DNA of 64,000 nucleotides from Nonomuraea ceibae (GCF_019396325.1 NZ_JAHKRO010000023.1:29699-93698), one strand, 5' to 3'; shown: positions 55,342 to 63,791, counted from the first letter of the stretch. The notes: a model not told the origin generated them from the letters alone. Numbers and translations: made by a program.

Positions 55342-56750
55342 GCCGCACCACCACAGCGGAGACGACGGACGTCTTCGGCGCCGACTCCATCCTGCGCCGC
55401 CTGGTCGGCGAGGCGCGCTGGGGCCTCGCGGTCACCCGCGCCACGCTGCTCGAAGCCGCACATCCGCAGATCGGCGCGGCACTGATGGAGAACTCGACGT
55501 TCCTCACCCACCCCTGGCGGCGGCTGCGCAACACCGCGACCAGCTCGCGGCGCATCCTCAGCCCCGACCCCCGCGTACGCGACCGCGAGGTGGCCCGGCT
55601 CAACCGCCTCCACGCCCGCATGTCCGGCACCGACGCCCAGGGCCGCCCCTACGACGCCACCGACCCCGAGGCCCGCGCCTGGGTCGCCGCCACGCTCTTC
55701 GAGTCGACGGTGGCGATGTGCCGACTGAGCGGCGAAACGCTCGACGCCGGCGAGATGCGGCGGCTCTACGACGAATACCGCATCTTCCTGACCCTCATCG
55801 ACGGCGACAACGAGCACCTGCCCGCCACGCTGCAGGAGTTCTGGCCCTACTACGACCACGTCGTCGAGAACCGCCTGGAGAACAACGACGCCGTGGGCGT
55901 CATCCTCTACCGGCTCCTGGCCAACGTCCCCGCGCCGCCGGCGCTGCGCGGCCATCCCCTGGTGTGGACGGTCGGCCGGGCCGTGGCGGGCCCGCTGGCC
56001 ACCGCCGTCATCATCGCCTCGCTCCCGGAGCCGTTCTGCCGGCGCGTCGCGCTGCCCGACCTCCCCGGGGCCCGGACCCTCATGCAGGGCGCCTACCTGA
56101 CCGCCGGCCTCGCCACCCGCTACCTCCCGGAGAGCTGGACGCGCGTCGACTCCGTCATGGGCCTGCTCGACCCGTCGTCCGCCACCCCGTGGGACACCGT
56201 ACGCCGCAAGGCCGGGCAGGCCGCGGCCCTCCTGCGCCTCATCACCCCCGCCCCCGCCGCCGACGACCAGCAGGTGGTCCTGTCGGCCGACCGCTTCTTC
56301 AGCGAGGTCCTCGACCAGACCGGCGACGGCTACCTGCGCTGGCCGGACCTGGCCGCCATGGCGAGGGAGGTCGCCACCCGGCTCGACCTGGGCGAGCAGG
56401 ACGAGGAGCGGCTCTTCCAGGCGTACGCCGCCTGGTGGCGGGAGCTGCAGGCCGCCCTCGACGGCGACGACGACGGCCGCGTCACCCGCCAGGAGTACGC
56501 CGCCGCGGCCGCCTCGCTGCCCGGGGCCGGCCTCATCAAGATCGCCGATGTGCTGTTCGACGTCACCGACGTGGACGACGACCAGAAGATCGACGCCCAG
56601 GAATACCGCGACCTGTTCCGGACGGCCTTCGGCCGCGACCTGGCCGGTGACGGCAGCTACTCGCGCGGCGCCTTCGTCCGGCAGTTCGTCTCGTTCATGT
56701 CCGGCCAGGAGCACTCCGAGGCCTACAGCACGCTCCTGACCCAGGCGTGA
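55338..56750 (+). CDS. MpaB/rubber-oxygenase-like (DUF2236) protein with C-terminal EF hands
   Basis: 470 residues. Residues about 20-290 match the DUF2236 family, which includes latex-clearing protein and MpaB: LLEAAHPQIGAALMENSTFL then RLRNTATSSRRIL, and RLHARMSGTDAQGRPYDATD. The His in AAHPQ is the conserved family histidine. The C-terminal part carries EF hands: a degenerate loop at 326 (DQTGDGYLRWPD) and two near-canonical loops at 375 (DGDDDGRVTRQE) and 411 (DVDDDQKIDAQE), so calcium binding is likely. No signal peptide. Overlap with a cis-prenyltransferase gene suggests the substrate is a Z-polyprenoid. I am not aware of a described protein with this combination. Confidence 0.82.
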   Translation: MSRTTTAETTDVFGADSILRRLVGEARWGLAVTRATLLEAAHPQIGAALMENSTFLTHPWRRLRNTATSSRRILSPDPRVRDREVARLNRLHARMSGTDAQGRPYDATDPEARAWVAATLFESTVAMCRLSGETLDAGEMRRLYDEYRIFLTLIDGDNEHLPATLQEFWPYYDHVVENRLENNDAVGVILYRLLANVPAPPALRGHPLVWTVGRAVAGPLATAVIIASLPEPFCRRVALPDLPGARTLMQGAYLTAGLATRYLPESWTRVDSVMGLLDPSSATPWDTVRRKAGQAAALLRLITPAPAADDQQVVLSADRFFSEVLDQTGDGYLRWPDLAAMAREVATRLDLGEQDEERLFQAYAAWWRELQAALDGDDDGRVTRQEYAAAAASLPGAGLIKIADVLFDVTDVDDDQKIDAQEYRDLFRTAFGRDLAGDGSYSRGAFVRQFVSFMSGQEHSEAYSTLLTQA

Positions 56751-56759
56751 CAGCGCGCG

Positions 56760-57098
56760 CTACCGCCCGCCGTCCGCCGACTTGACCTCGACCAGCACCA
56801 CGTTCACCTCCCCCGCCAGCAACTCCCAGGCGTGCTCGAAGGCGTCGTCCTGCCAGACGACCGCGCCCGGGTTCAGATCCACGATCTGGGTGGACCCGTC
56901 CGCCCAGGTCACCTTCTGCCGCCCGGTGCCCAGGTTGACCACGAGCATCGGGCGGTGCGCGTGCATGGCGCTCTCCCAGCCGTGCGACGCCCGCGCCTGG
57001 ATCACCCGTACGTGCTCGTTCTCGAACAGCACCTGATGCGCGTCGGGATCCACGACCGTCGCATGCCCGTGCTGTCGATCTTCGATCGAAACACTCAC
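56760..57098 (-). CDS. Cupin domain protein
   Basis: 112 residues, a single small beta barrel: VLFENEHVRVIQARASHGW, MHAHRPMLVVNLGTG and PGAVVWQDDAFEHAWELL. Histidines in MHAHRP and FEHAWE are placed for metal binding. GTG is selected because GGAGGG lies 4 nt upstream. It is convergent with the MpaB-like gene (9-nt gap) and its start overlaps the truncated HxlR-SCP2 remnant on the plus strand. Function unknown. Confidence 0.72.
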   Translation of the reverse strand: MSVSIEDRQHGHATVVDPDAHQVLFENEHVRVIQARASHGWESAMHAHRPMLVVNLGTGRQKVTWADGSTQIVDLNPGAVVWQDDAFEHAWELLAGEVNVVLVEVKSADGGR

Positions 57099-57593
57099 TG
57101 CGCCCTCCATCGCCTGCCGGCCTGTGCTCGCTCCGAGCTCCAGCACCACGGCGTGATCCGCCGCCGCACCCGCGAAACCGCCACCGGGCCCCAGGTCTAC
57201 GAACTCACCGAACGAGGCAGGAAGCTGGAGCCGGTCATCCTGGCCCTGAGCGACTGGGGCATCGACGCCCCCCACCCGCCCGAGCCCACCTCACTCAGCG
57301 CCACCTCGGTGCTGATCTACCTCCGGGACCACGTCCACCCCGACCCGGCGGCCCCGCCGACCGTCTGCCGCCTCGAACTCGACGGCACCACCTGGACCCT
57401 CCGCGCGGAGTCCGGCCGGATCCAGGTCCACAGCGGCGAACCCGCCACGGCCGACCTCTCCCTCCGCACGACCCCCAAGACCCTCAGCGCCCTGCTGACC
57501 GCCCCCGCCGCCCTCGACGCGGCCCTGGAGGAGGGCACGGTGACCTTCGCCGGCAGCCGCCCCGCCCTCGACAGCCTGCTGTACGGACGCTGA
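57063..57593 (+). pseudogene. N-terminally truncated HxlR-SCP2 regulator
   Basis: The open frame encodes the end of an HxlR winged helix (SELQHHGVIRRRTRETATG, QVYELTERGRKLEPVILALSDWG) and an SCP2-like domain (DLSLRTTPKTLSALLTAP). Intact members start about 50 residues earlier with a cysteine-containing helix-turn-helix; here that part is missing and the only in-frame ATG (position used) adds about 20 unrelated residues. The cupin gene now occupies the place of the lost 5' end. It is probably a remnant of a regulator displaced by a local insertion or deletion; a short functional protein cannot be excluded. Confidence 0.6.
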
Positions 57594-57635
57594 AGGGAAT
57601 GCCAGGGGCGTCCGTTGGTCCTGTGTAGTCGATGA

Positions 57636-58106
57636 CTACTGAGTCACCCTCAACGTCCATTCGACCGACTCGGGGGCCTGCACGCGAACTCTGAGCCGCG
57701 TCTTCGATTTGAGGTCGATTTGGTTCATAGTCGGCGTGATCGTGCTGTCGAGGCATGTGAACGGCATCGAGACGAGCGGCTCCAAGGCAATCTCCGCTGT
57801 TCCTGCGCCTCGGCAGTCGAACATCACCCACATACTGCCCTTGTCCGCCCGAATGTCCGCGATGACGCTGGATCCCCATGTCGGTCCGGCAGTCGCCAGC
57901 GTTTTCGTGCCCGACTCCATGCCGGGGACTCTCAGGATCTCGGCGGCCGGAGGTTCGATGGTCTCCTCCACTGCGGTAGGGCCAGGCGACGAGACAACGC
58001 CTGACGCGCCAGGCGTTGGGCGGGCTGCGGGTGTAGAGGTGCACGCCGTCAACATCCCGGCGACAATGAGAACTCCAGCGAGCGACGCTACCTGCCGAAT
58101 TGCCAT
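57636..58106 (-). CDS. Hypothetical lipoprotein
   Basis: 156 residues with a lipoprotein signal (VASLAGVLIVAGMLTAC, lipobox LTAC, cysteine at residue 22), a Pro/Thr/Ser-rich linker, and a small beta-rich domain with ADIRADKGSMWVMFDCRG and LRVRVQAPESVEWTLRV. Two domain cysteines (FDCRG, FTCLD) may pair. Codon use and GC are lower than the neighbours, which hints at recent acquisition. Function unknown. Confidence 0.7.
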   Translation of the reverse strand: MAIRQVASLAGVLIVAGMLTACTSTPAARPTPGASGVVSSPGPTAVEETIEPPAAEILRVPGMESGTKTLATAGPTWGSSVIADIRADKGSMWVMFDCRGAGTAEIALEPLVSMPFTCLDSTITPTMNQIDLKSKTRLRVRVQAPESVEWTLRVTQ

Positions 58107-58554
58107 TGCCCTATGTCCTCAGCCCTGGGCGATGTACCAGCCGACCTTTCCACTGCCTTCACGATGTCACGCTCTGCCGTCACCTCGACCGAACCCGGAC
58201 GCGACCGTAACCGACGTAGCCGAATTCGTGCCGACCGACCCACTCGACACTGGGCCGGGTCGGGCGCCGATGCCGACGACTTCGCCCACCGTGAAAGCTT
58301 CTCAGTAGAGCCACTTCTCGCATCGGCGGTGTCTGGTCGGCGCCGGCTCCTCGCCTCTCAGCAGGGTCAGCCGTACGCTCTGCCGAGCTTTCCGCTCAGC
58401 GATGTTCGCGACTTTCCCGACGCCCTTGTAGGACCCGCCCACGTCGTGCCTGAAGCGGCGGCCGTCCTGCTGCTGGATGCGTAACGGCATGGTGTTGTCC
58501 GTCCGGCTCACACCTGGATTCTGCCAGCCGCCGGTGTCGTCGGCACACAAAAAC
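58107..58554. other. Unassigned gap
   Basis: About 450 nt upstream of the lipoprotein gene and beside the tRNA cluster, with lower GC than the flanks. A minus-strand frame starting at 58490 could encode 62 residues (PLRIQQQDGRRFRHDVGG...) but it has no ribosome-binding site and no family; a plus-strand frame overlaps it. Nothing here is supported as a gene; gene decay next to a tRNA locus is possible. Confidence 0.3.
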
Positions 58555-58580
58555 GCCCCGGAGCGAGATCGCTGCGGGGC
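58555..58580 (-). terminator. Terminator of the tRNA-Glu-Asp-Phe transcript
   Basis: The stem GCCCCG/CGGGGC with inner AGCGA/TCGCT, on the minus strand followed by GTTTTTGTGTG, is a textbook intrinsic terminator 20 nt beyond tRNA-Phe. Confidence 0.85.
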
Positions 58581-58599
58581 ATCTTGATTGTTCGAAAGC

Positions 58600-58676
58600 T
58601 GGTGGTCAGGGGCAGGGTCGAACTGCCGACCTTCCGCTTTTCAGGCGGACGCTCGTACCAACTGAGCTACCTGACC
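58600..58676 (-). tRNA. tRNA-Phe (GAA)
   Basis: The minus strand gives a complete cloverleaf: acceptor GGTCAGG/CCTGACC, D arm TAGCTCAGTTGGT, anticodon stem TCCGC/GCGGA with loop CTGAAAA (anticodon GAA at 58640-58642), T arm GGCAG-TTCGACC-CTGCC. The 3' CCA is encoded. Confidence 0.95.
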
Positions 58677-58681
58677 CAGAG

Positions 58682-58756
58682 CGGTCCTGACGGGACTTGA
58701 ACCCGCGACCTCCACCTTGACAGGGTGGCGAGCACTCCAAACTGCTCTACAGGACC
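58682..58756 (-). tRNA. tRNA-Asp (GTC)
   Basis: Acceptor GGTCCTG/CAGGACC, anticodon stem CCACC/GGTGG with loop CTGTCAA (anticodon GTC), T arm GCGGG-TTCAAGT-CCCGT, discriminator G. The 3' CCA is not encoded. Only 5 nt separate it from tRNA-Phe. Confidence 0.95.
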
Positions 58757-58852
58757 TTGCGACTTGCTTCGTTCTCTTTGCGCTCGCTTAGCTTACCAGC
58801 TCTTCGGAGGTCCTTCGACCTGCCGTTTCGCGGGTGCGCTAGGCGCTCGCGG

Positions 58853-58925
58853 TGCCCCCAACGGGATTCGAACCCGTGCCGCCGCCTTGAAAGGGCGGTG
58901 TCCTAGGCCGCTAGACGATGGGGGC
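58853..58925 (-). tRNA. tRNA-Glu (TTC)
   Basis: Acceptor GCCCCCA/TGGGGGC, D arm TCGTCTAGCGG, anticodon loop CTTTCAA (anticodon TTC) between GCCGC-like stems, T arm ACGGG-TTCGAAT-CCCGT. CCA not encoded. Its first nucleotide immediately follows the stop codon of the metallophosphoesterase gene. Confidence 0.95.
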
Positions 58926-60485
58926 TCAGGATTCCCTGTCGCCTTCCGTCGGAGACCTCTGAAGCATAGGGGACGATTGCCCTTGATGCCAAAGTGGCGA
59001 ACCGGCGGCCGGTGACGTAGTGCCGCTGAGCGTCCCCGTTGGCGACGGGGCGTTCGTCGGCGCTGGGGAAATCATACGTCCCGGGTCGGGCTCCACGTGA
59101 CGCTGCATGTACACCGACTGCTCGCCGAGTCCGCCGAGGGTGATGTCGTCCCAGGCCTGCAGGCGTTTCGTCTCGCGGTCGAAGTACAGGACGGAGGCCT
59201 GGACGGGCGTGGGCTCGGCGTGTTCGAGGGCGCGCAGGCCGGCGCCGCCGGTGGAGCCCTGTACGAGGACGCGGGTGCCGGTGGGCAGCATGGTGGTGGA
59301 GCGTTTGTGGGCGTGACCGGCCAGGACCATCGGCGTGGCGCCGGAGAAGCCGCGGGCGACGATGTCGTCGTGGACGGCCACGAGGTCGGCGTTCTCGACG
59401 TTCTCGCGGTGGGCGCGGCCGAAGGCTTCGAGCGAGGCGGGGTCGGTGTCGACGTGTACGGACTTGTCCGGGGTGAAGCGCGGGTCGCCGAGGCCGTAGA
59501 TGCTGAGTCCGGCGACGTTGCGCATCTTGTCGTCGAGGACGACGGCGTTCTTCTGCTTGGCGACGGCCTTCTCGGTGGTCTTGGAGTCGTGGTTGCCGCG
59601 TACGTACACGTACGGGACGCCGAGGCGGCCGATCTCCTCCACGAACTTGTTCTCGGCCTTGCTGCCGTGGTCGGAGATGTCGCCGGTGTCGACGATCAGG
59701 TCGACGGTGAACTGTTCGGTCAGGGACCGGATGACGTTCCAGGCGATCGGGTTGATGTGGATGTCGGAGACGTGCAGGACGCGGATGGAACGGGGGTCGG
59801 CGTCGTACACCGGAAGGGTTGAGACCGCGTCGTACAGCTTCGAGACGTTGGTGACGAGTTTGGTGAGTTGCGAGCGGTACGACTCGAACCGGGTGACGAT
59901 CGACTCGGCGCTGCCCACGAGGGAGGGCGCCGCGGCGACGAGGCCCGTGTAGCGGGGCTCGACGAGCGAGCCGGGGTGAAAGGTCCGGGCGGCGACCAGT
60001 CCGGTCGTGGCGAGCGCCACAGCGGCCACCAGGAGGCCCGTCAGGGCGACGCGGGGCCGCCTGAACACCATGAGGACGGCGATCAGCGCGCCGGCCGCGG
60101 CGCACAGCAGCGAGCGGATGGCGAGCTCGCGCACGCCCGCGAGCAGGTCGCGCTCGATGATGCTGGGCAGCCGGTCGGTGAGGCGGGGGTCTTCGAGGAG
60201 CGATTTGGCGCGTTCCTGGTCGATGTTCTCGAGCGTGATGCGCAGGGTCAGCGGGGCATCGTGGGTGCGGAACGTGAGCGTGCCCAGCGGGCTGGCGTCG
60301 ACGATCGTCTCGCCGCCCCAGGAGGGGGCGACGGACATGCCGGTCTCGACGGGGCCGACCTGCGCGTGCACGGTCCCGCTGAGGAAGATGCCCAGCCAGG
60401 CGCCGGCCGCGGCGACGACGAGCACCGCCACAGCTTTGGACGCCCGCGACCTGATGACTGCTTTCAACCTGTCCAGGAACTTCAT
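58926..60485 (-). CDS. Membrane-anchored metallophosphoesterase
   Basis: 519 residues. One N-terminal helix (AVAVLVVAAAGAWLGIFLSG) and a hydrophobic pair around 120-165 flank an outside segment; the calcineurin-like domain follows from about residue 235 with SDIHIN, VDTGDISDHG, VRGNHDS, VAVHDD and LAGHAHKRS, which supply all metal ligands. The last about 50 residues are Pro/Ser/Thr-rich. Substrate unknown. The TGA directly abuts tRNA-Glu on the same strand, so the tRNA cluster may be partly transcribed from this gene and excised by RNase P. Confidence 0.88.
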   Translation of the reverse strand: MKFLDRLKAVIRSRASKAVAVLVVAAAGAWLGIFLSGTVHAQVGPVETGMSVAPSWGGETIVDASPLGTLTFRTHDAPLTLRITLENIDQERAKSLLEDPRLTDRLPSIIERDLLAGVRELAIRSLLCAAAGALIAVLMVFRRPRVALTGLLVAAVALATTGLVAARTFHPGSLVEPRYTGLVAAAPSLVGSAESIVTRFESYRSQLTKLVTNVSKLYDAVSTLPVYDADPRSIRVLHVSDIHINPIAWNVIRSLTEQFTVDLIVDTGDISDHGSKAENKFVEEIGRLGVPYVYVRGNHDSKTTEKAVAKQKNAVVLDDKMRNVAGLSIYGLGDPRFTPDKSVHVDTDPASLEAFGRAHRENVENADLVAVHDDIVARGFSGATPMVLAGHAHKRSTTMLPTGTRVLVQGSTGGAGLRALEHAEPTPVQASVLYFDRETKRLQAWDDITLGGLGEQSVYMQRHVEPDPGRMISPAPTNAPSPTGTLSGTTSPAAGSPLWHQGQSSPMLQRSPTEGDRES

Positions 60486-60514
60486 ACGGTTTCTTGCTTA
60501 CCCAGCCCGCGAGG

Positions 60515-60527
60515 CAGAATGGCACGT
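60515..60527 (+). promoter_or_regulatory. Leaderless -10 promoter of the metallopeptidase gene
   Basis: CAGAAT is followed by GGCACGT (7 nt) and GTG. An in-frame ATG nine nt upstream overlaps the hexamer and is therefore disfavoured as the start. Confidence 0.5.
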
Positions 60528-60869
60528 GTGATCGAGGTTTCCCCGGAGAAGTTCGAAGAGCTCGTGGCCGAGGCGCTGGACACGATCCCTCCGGAGCTGA
60601 CCCGTGTCATGAGCAATGTTGTCGTCACTGTTGTGGACGATCCGCCAGAACCCCACCTTCTGGGCCTGTACACCGGCATTCCCCTCACCGAGCGCGGCGA
60701 CTGGTACTCCGCAGTCCTGCCCGACCGCATCGAGATCTACCGCAATCCGATCTGTCAGATCTGCGACACGGAAGAGCAGGTCGTCGAGGAGGTACGGATC
60801 ACGGTGGTTCACGAGGTCGGCCACCACTTCGGCATCGACGACGACCGTCTCCATGAGCTGGGTTGGTGA
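60528..60869 (+). CDS. Minimal zinc metallopeptidase (Zincin_1 family)
   Basis: 113 residues containing the zinc site HEVGHHFGIDDDRL (H95, E96, H99, with the third ligand expected in the acidic DDD segment). The protein is little more than the catalytic core: EVSPEKFEELVAEALDTIP at the start and YTGIPLTERGDWYSAVLPDRI in the middle. Proteins of this type are widespread single-domain peptidases of unknown substrate. GTG start set by the upstream -10. Divergent from the metallophosphoesterase gene. Confidence 0.87.
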   Translation: MIEVSPEKFEELVAEALDTIPPELTRVMSNVVVTVVDDPPEPHLLGLYTGIPLTERGDWYSAVLPDRIEIYRNPICQICDTEEQVVEEVRITVVHEVGHHFGIDDDRLHELGW

Positions 60870-60970
60870 CCCTTTAACCTCCGGGTGACGCCAATGGGTT
60901 GCGCCTTGCCGAATGATCGGGCACCTTAGGTGACATACTGAACACTCTCAGTCAGGCACAGCGGAGTCCA

Positions 60971-62251
60971 ATGGGGGCCATGCGGACGCGACGGCTGCCG
61001 GGACGGCATCGCCGTGCCACAGAGCGCCAAGCCACTTACGGCGAGGTCATCGCCGTCAAGGAGTTCAGAGCGCTCTGGTACGGCCAGGGGCTGTCGCTGC
61101 TCGGCGACCAGCTCGCCCAGGTGGCCCTCGCCGTGCTCGTCTACGACCGCACCCGCTCCGCCCTGGCCACCGCCGCCGTCTACGCGCTGACCTACCTGCC
61201 GTCGATCCTGGGCGGGCCGCTGCTGGCCGGGCTCGCCGACCGGTTCGCGCGCCGGGGCGTCATGGTGGCCTGCGACCTGCTGCGCGCCGCGCTCGTGGGC
61301 GTGATGGCGCTGCCGTTCATGCCGTTCCCGGTGCTGTGCGGGCTGGTGTTCCTCGTGGTGCTGCTCAGCGCCCCGTTCTCGGCCGCGCGCGCCGCGCTGC
61401 TGCCCGAAGTGCTGGAAGGCGACCGCTACGTCGTCGGCTCGGCGTTGCAGAACATGACGAACCAGGCCGTGCAGATGCTCGGCTTCGCCGCCGGCGGCGC
61501 CGTGATCGCCGCCCTCGGCCCCTACCGCGCGCTCGCCATCAACGCGGCCACATTCCTCGCCTCCGCGCTGATCCTCGTCACCGGCGTACGGCGGCGCCCC
61601 GCGGGCGAGCACGCCGGCGGCAGACCGTCCATGTGGACGATGACCAGGGCCGGCGCCCGCCTCGTGTTCGGCGACCGCAAGCTGCGCACGCTGGTGCTGT
61701 TCGCCTGGCTGTGCGGCTTCTACGTGCTGCCCGAGGGCATCGCGGTGCCGTACGCCGTCGAGCTCTACACCGGCACCCTGCCCGTGCCGGTGATCACCGG
61801 CCTGCTGATGGCGGCGATGCCGCTGGGCACGGTGGTGGGGGCGTTCCTGTTCAGCAGGTTCGTCACGCCGCCCGGGCGGATGCGGCTGATGGGCTGGCTG
61901 GCCATGCTGAGCTGCGCGCCGCTGATCGTGACGGCGATGCGGCCGCCGCTGGAGGTCGTGCTGGGGGCGTGGGTCCTGTCGGGGATCGGGGGCGCCTATC
62001 AGCTCGCCGCGAACGCCGCCTTCGTCCAGCGAGTCCCTCCTGACCAGCGCGGACAGGCGTTCGGGCTGGTGCAGTCCGGGCTCATGGCCGCGCAGGGCGT
62101 CGCGATCCTCATCGGCGGCTACGCCGCCGAGAAGCTGGGCCCCGAGCCGGTGGTCGCCCTGTCGGGCATCACCGGCCTCATCGTGGCCGCCGTGCTGGCC
62201 ATGATCTGGACCGAGTCGCGCGGCCGCGTGCGCACGCAGACCGCGACCTGA
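60971..62251 (+). CDS. MFS transporter
   Basis: 426 residues with about 12 membrane helices after a basic N terminus (RTRRLPGRHRRATERQ). Conserved features: FRALWYGQGLSLLGDQLAQVALAVLVY in TM1, GLADRFARRGVMVACDLLRA (motif A), and PPDQRGQAFGLVQSGLMAAQG. It resembles MFS_3 / enterobactin-exporter-like permeases. GGAG lies 5 nt before the ATG. Stop codons of this gene and the convergent pspC gene are directly adjacent. Substrate unknown. Confidence 0.87.
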   Translation: MGAMRTRRLPGRHRRATERQATYGEVIAVKEFRALWYGQGLSLLGDQLAQVALAVLVYDRTRSALATAAVYALTYLPSILGGPLLAGLADRFARRGVMVACDLLRAALVGVMALPFMPFPVLCGLVFLVVLLSAPFSAARAALLPEVLEGDRYVVGSALQNMTNQAVQMLGFAAGGAVIAALGPYRALAINAATFLASALILVTGVRRRPAGEHAGGRPSMWTMTRAGARLVFGDRKLRTLVLFAWLCGFYVLPEGIAVPYAVELYTGTLPVPVITGLLMAAMPLGTVVGAFLFSRFVTPPGRMRLMGWLAMLSCAPLIVTAMRPPLEVVLGAWVLSGIGGAYQLAANAAFVQRVPPDQRGQAFGLVQSGLMAAQGVAILIGGYAAEKLGPEPVVALSGITGLIVAAVLAMIWTESRGRVRTQTAT

Positions 62252-62545
62252 TCACTGCTGCGGCTTCTGCTCGTCGCTCCACGGGCTGGTGCCGCTGCCG
62301 CTGTTGCTCTGCTGCTTGTTGATCAGGTCCTGGACGATCGACGTCTCCTTGCCCTCCTCGGGCATGAGCAGCCAGCCGATCGCGTACACGCCCACGCCCA
62401 GCCCGCCGAACAGCGTCATGACCGCGAGGCCGATGCGGATGAGGTTCGCGTCGATCCCGACGTACTCCCCGACGCCCGAGCACACGCCCGCGATGATCCT
62501 GCCCTTGCGGGTCCTGCGCAGCTGCTTGGTGTTGTATTCGCTCAT
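62252..62545 (-). CDS. PspC domain protein
   Basis: 97 residues: basic start (NTKQLRRTRKGRIIAGVCSG), one PspC unit with a hydrophobic hairpin (IGLAVMTLFGGLGVGVYAIGWLLMPEEG), and a polar C-terminal tail (NKQQSNSGSG). PspC proteins sit in the membrane and sense envelope stress; no pspA gene is near. ATG is 6 nt after CAGTCT on the minus strand. Confidence 0.88.
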   Translation of the reverse strand: MSEYNTKQLRRTRKGRIIAGVCSGVGEYVGIDANLIRIGLAVMTLFGGLGVGVYAIGWLLMPEEGKETSIVQDLINKQQSNSGSGTSPWSDEQKPQQ

Positions 62546-62636
62546 GCCCCAAGACTGCCCTGCCGCCCTGCGTTCGCACATCGGGATTGCCCCTGGTAGA
62601 ACCCTGGTAGCCCCCTAAGCGAGGAGAGGACGCGCG

Positions 62637-63791
62637 ATGGACGACCTGCTGCGGCTGGACGACCGGCTCGACGCCGACCAGCGACTCATCCGCGACACCG
62701 TGCGCACCTTCGTCACCGACCGCGTGCTGCCGCACGTCGGCGACTGGTTCGAGGAGGCGACCTTCCCCGCCCGCGAGCTCGCCCCCGAACTCGGCGCGCT
62801 CGGCCTGCTCGGCATGCACCTGGAGGGCTACGGCTGCGCCGGCACCGACGCGACCTCGTACGGCGTCGCCTGCCGCGAGCTGGAGGCCGGCGACTCCGGG
62901 CTGCGCTCGTTCGTGTCGGTGCAGGGCTCGCTCGCCATGTTCCCCATCTGGCGGTACGGGTCCGACGAGCAGAAGGAGCAGTGGCTGCCGCGCATGGCCG
63001 CCGGCGAGGCCATCGGCTGCTTCGGCCTGACCGAGCCCGACCACGGCTCCGACCCCGCCAACATGCGCACCTACGCCAAGCGCGACGGCGACGACTGGGT
63101 CCTCAACGGCTCCAAGATGTGGATCACCAACGGCTCCATCGCCGACGTGGCCGTCGTCTGGGCGCAGACCGACGACGGCATCCGCGGCTTCGTCGTCCCC
63201 ACCGGCACCCCTGGCTTCTCCGCCCCTGAGATCCACAAGAAGCTGTCCCTTAGGGCATCGGTCACCTCGTCCCTCTACTTCGACGACGTCCGCCTGCCCG
63301 GCAGCGCCGTGCTCCCCGGCGTACGCGGCCTCAAGGGGCCGCTGTCGTGCCTGTCGGAGGCGCGCTTCGGCATCCTGTGGGGAGTCGTCGGCGCCGCCCG
63401 CGCCTGCCTGGAGGCCGCCGTCGAGTACGCCAAGACCCGCGTGCAGTTCGGCAAGCCGATCGGCGCCTTCCAGCTCACCCAGGACAAACTCGCCTGGATG
63501 TACGTCGGCGCCGCCCAAGCCGGGCTGACCGCCCTCCACCTCGGCGCGCTCAAGGACGCCGGCACCCTGGAGCCCCGGCAGATCAGCTTCGGCAAACTCG
63601 CCAACGTCCGCGCCGCCCTGGACATCGCCCGGGAGGCCCGCACCATCCTCGGCGGCAACGGGATCACCCTGGAGTACCCTGTGATCCGGCACATGAACAA
63701 CCTGGAGTCGGTGCTGACCTACGAGGGCACCCAGGAGATCCACACGCTGGTGCTCGGCGAGGCGCTGACCGGGCTGGCCGCCTACCGGTGA
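62637..63791 (+). CDS. Acyl-CoA dehydrogenase, glutaryl-CoA dehydrogenase-like
   Basis: 384 residues. FAD enzyme: CFGLTEPDHGSDPANM and WITNGSIADVAVVWA line the active site, RVQFGKPIGAFQLTQDKLA and RTILGGNGITLEYPVIRHM bind FAD/tetramer contacts, and the catalytic base is Glu363 in TYEGTQEIH. Overall it resembles glutaryl-CoA dehydrogenase (lysine/tryptophan catabolism), but the arginine that defines that substrate was not verified, so another short-chain acyl-CoA is possible. GAGGAGAGG precedes the ATG. A tRNA-Lys gene follows. Confidence 0.9.
   Translation: MDDLLRLDDRLDADQRLIRDTVRTFVTDRVLPHVGDWFEEATFPARELAPELGALGLLGMHLEGYGCAGTDATSYGVACRELEAGDSGLRSFVSVQGSLAMFPIWRYGSDEQKEQWLPRMAAGEAIGCFGLTEPDHGSDPANMRTYAKRDGDDWVLNGSKMWITNGSIADVAVVWAQTDDGIRGFVVPTGTPGFSAPEIHKKLSLRASVTSSLYFDDVRLPGSAVLPGVRGLKGPLSCLSEARFGILWGVVGAARACLEAAVEYAKTRVQFGKPIGAFQLTQDKLAWMYVGAAQAGLTALHLGALKDAGTLEPRQISFGKLANVRAALDIAREARTILGGNGITLEYPVIRHMNNLESVLTYEGTQEIHTLVLGEALTGLAAYR

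Noticed and set aside
58113..58484. Plus-strand frame of about 120 codons in the gap next to the tRNA cluster
   Set aside because: No homology-like motif, no start signal and an overlapping equally unconvincing frame on the other strand.
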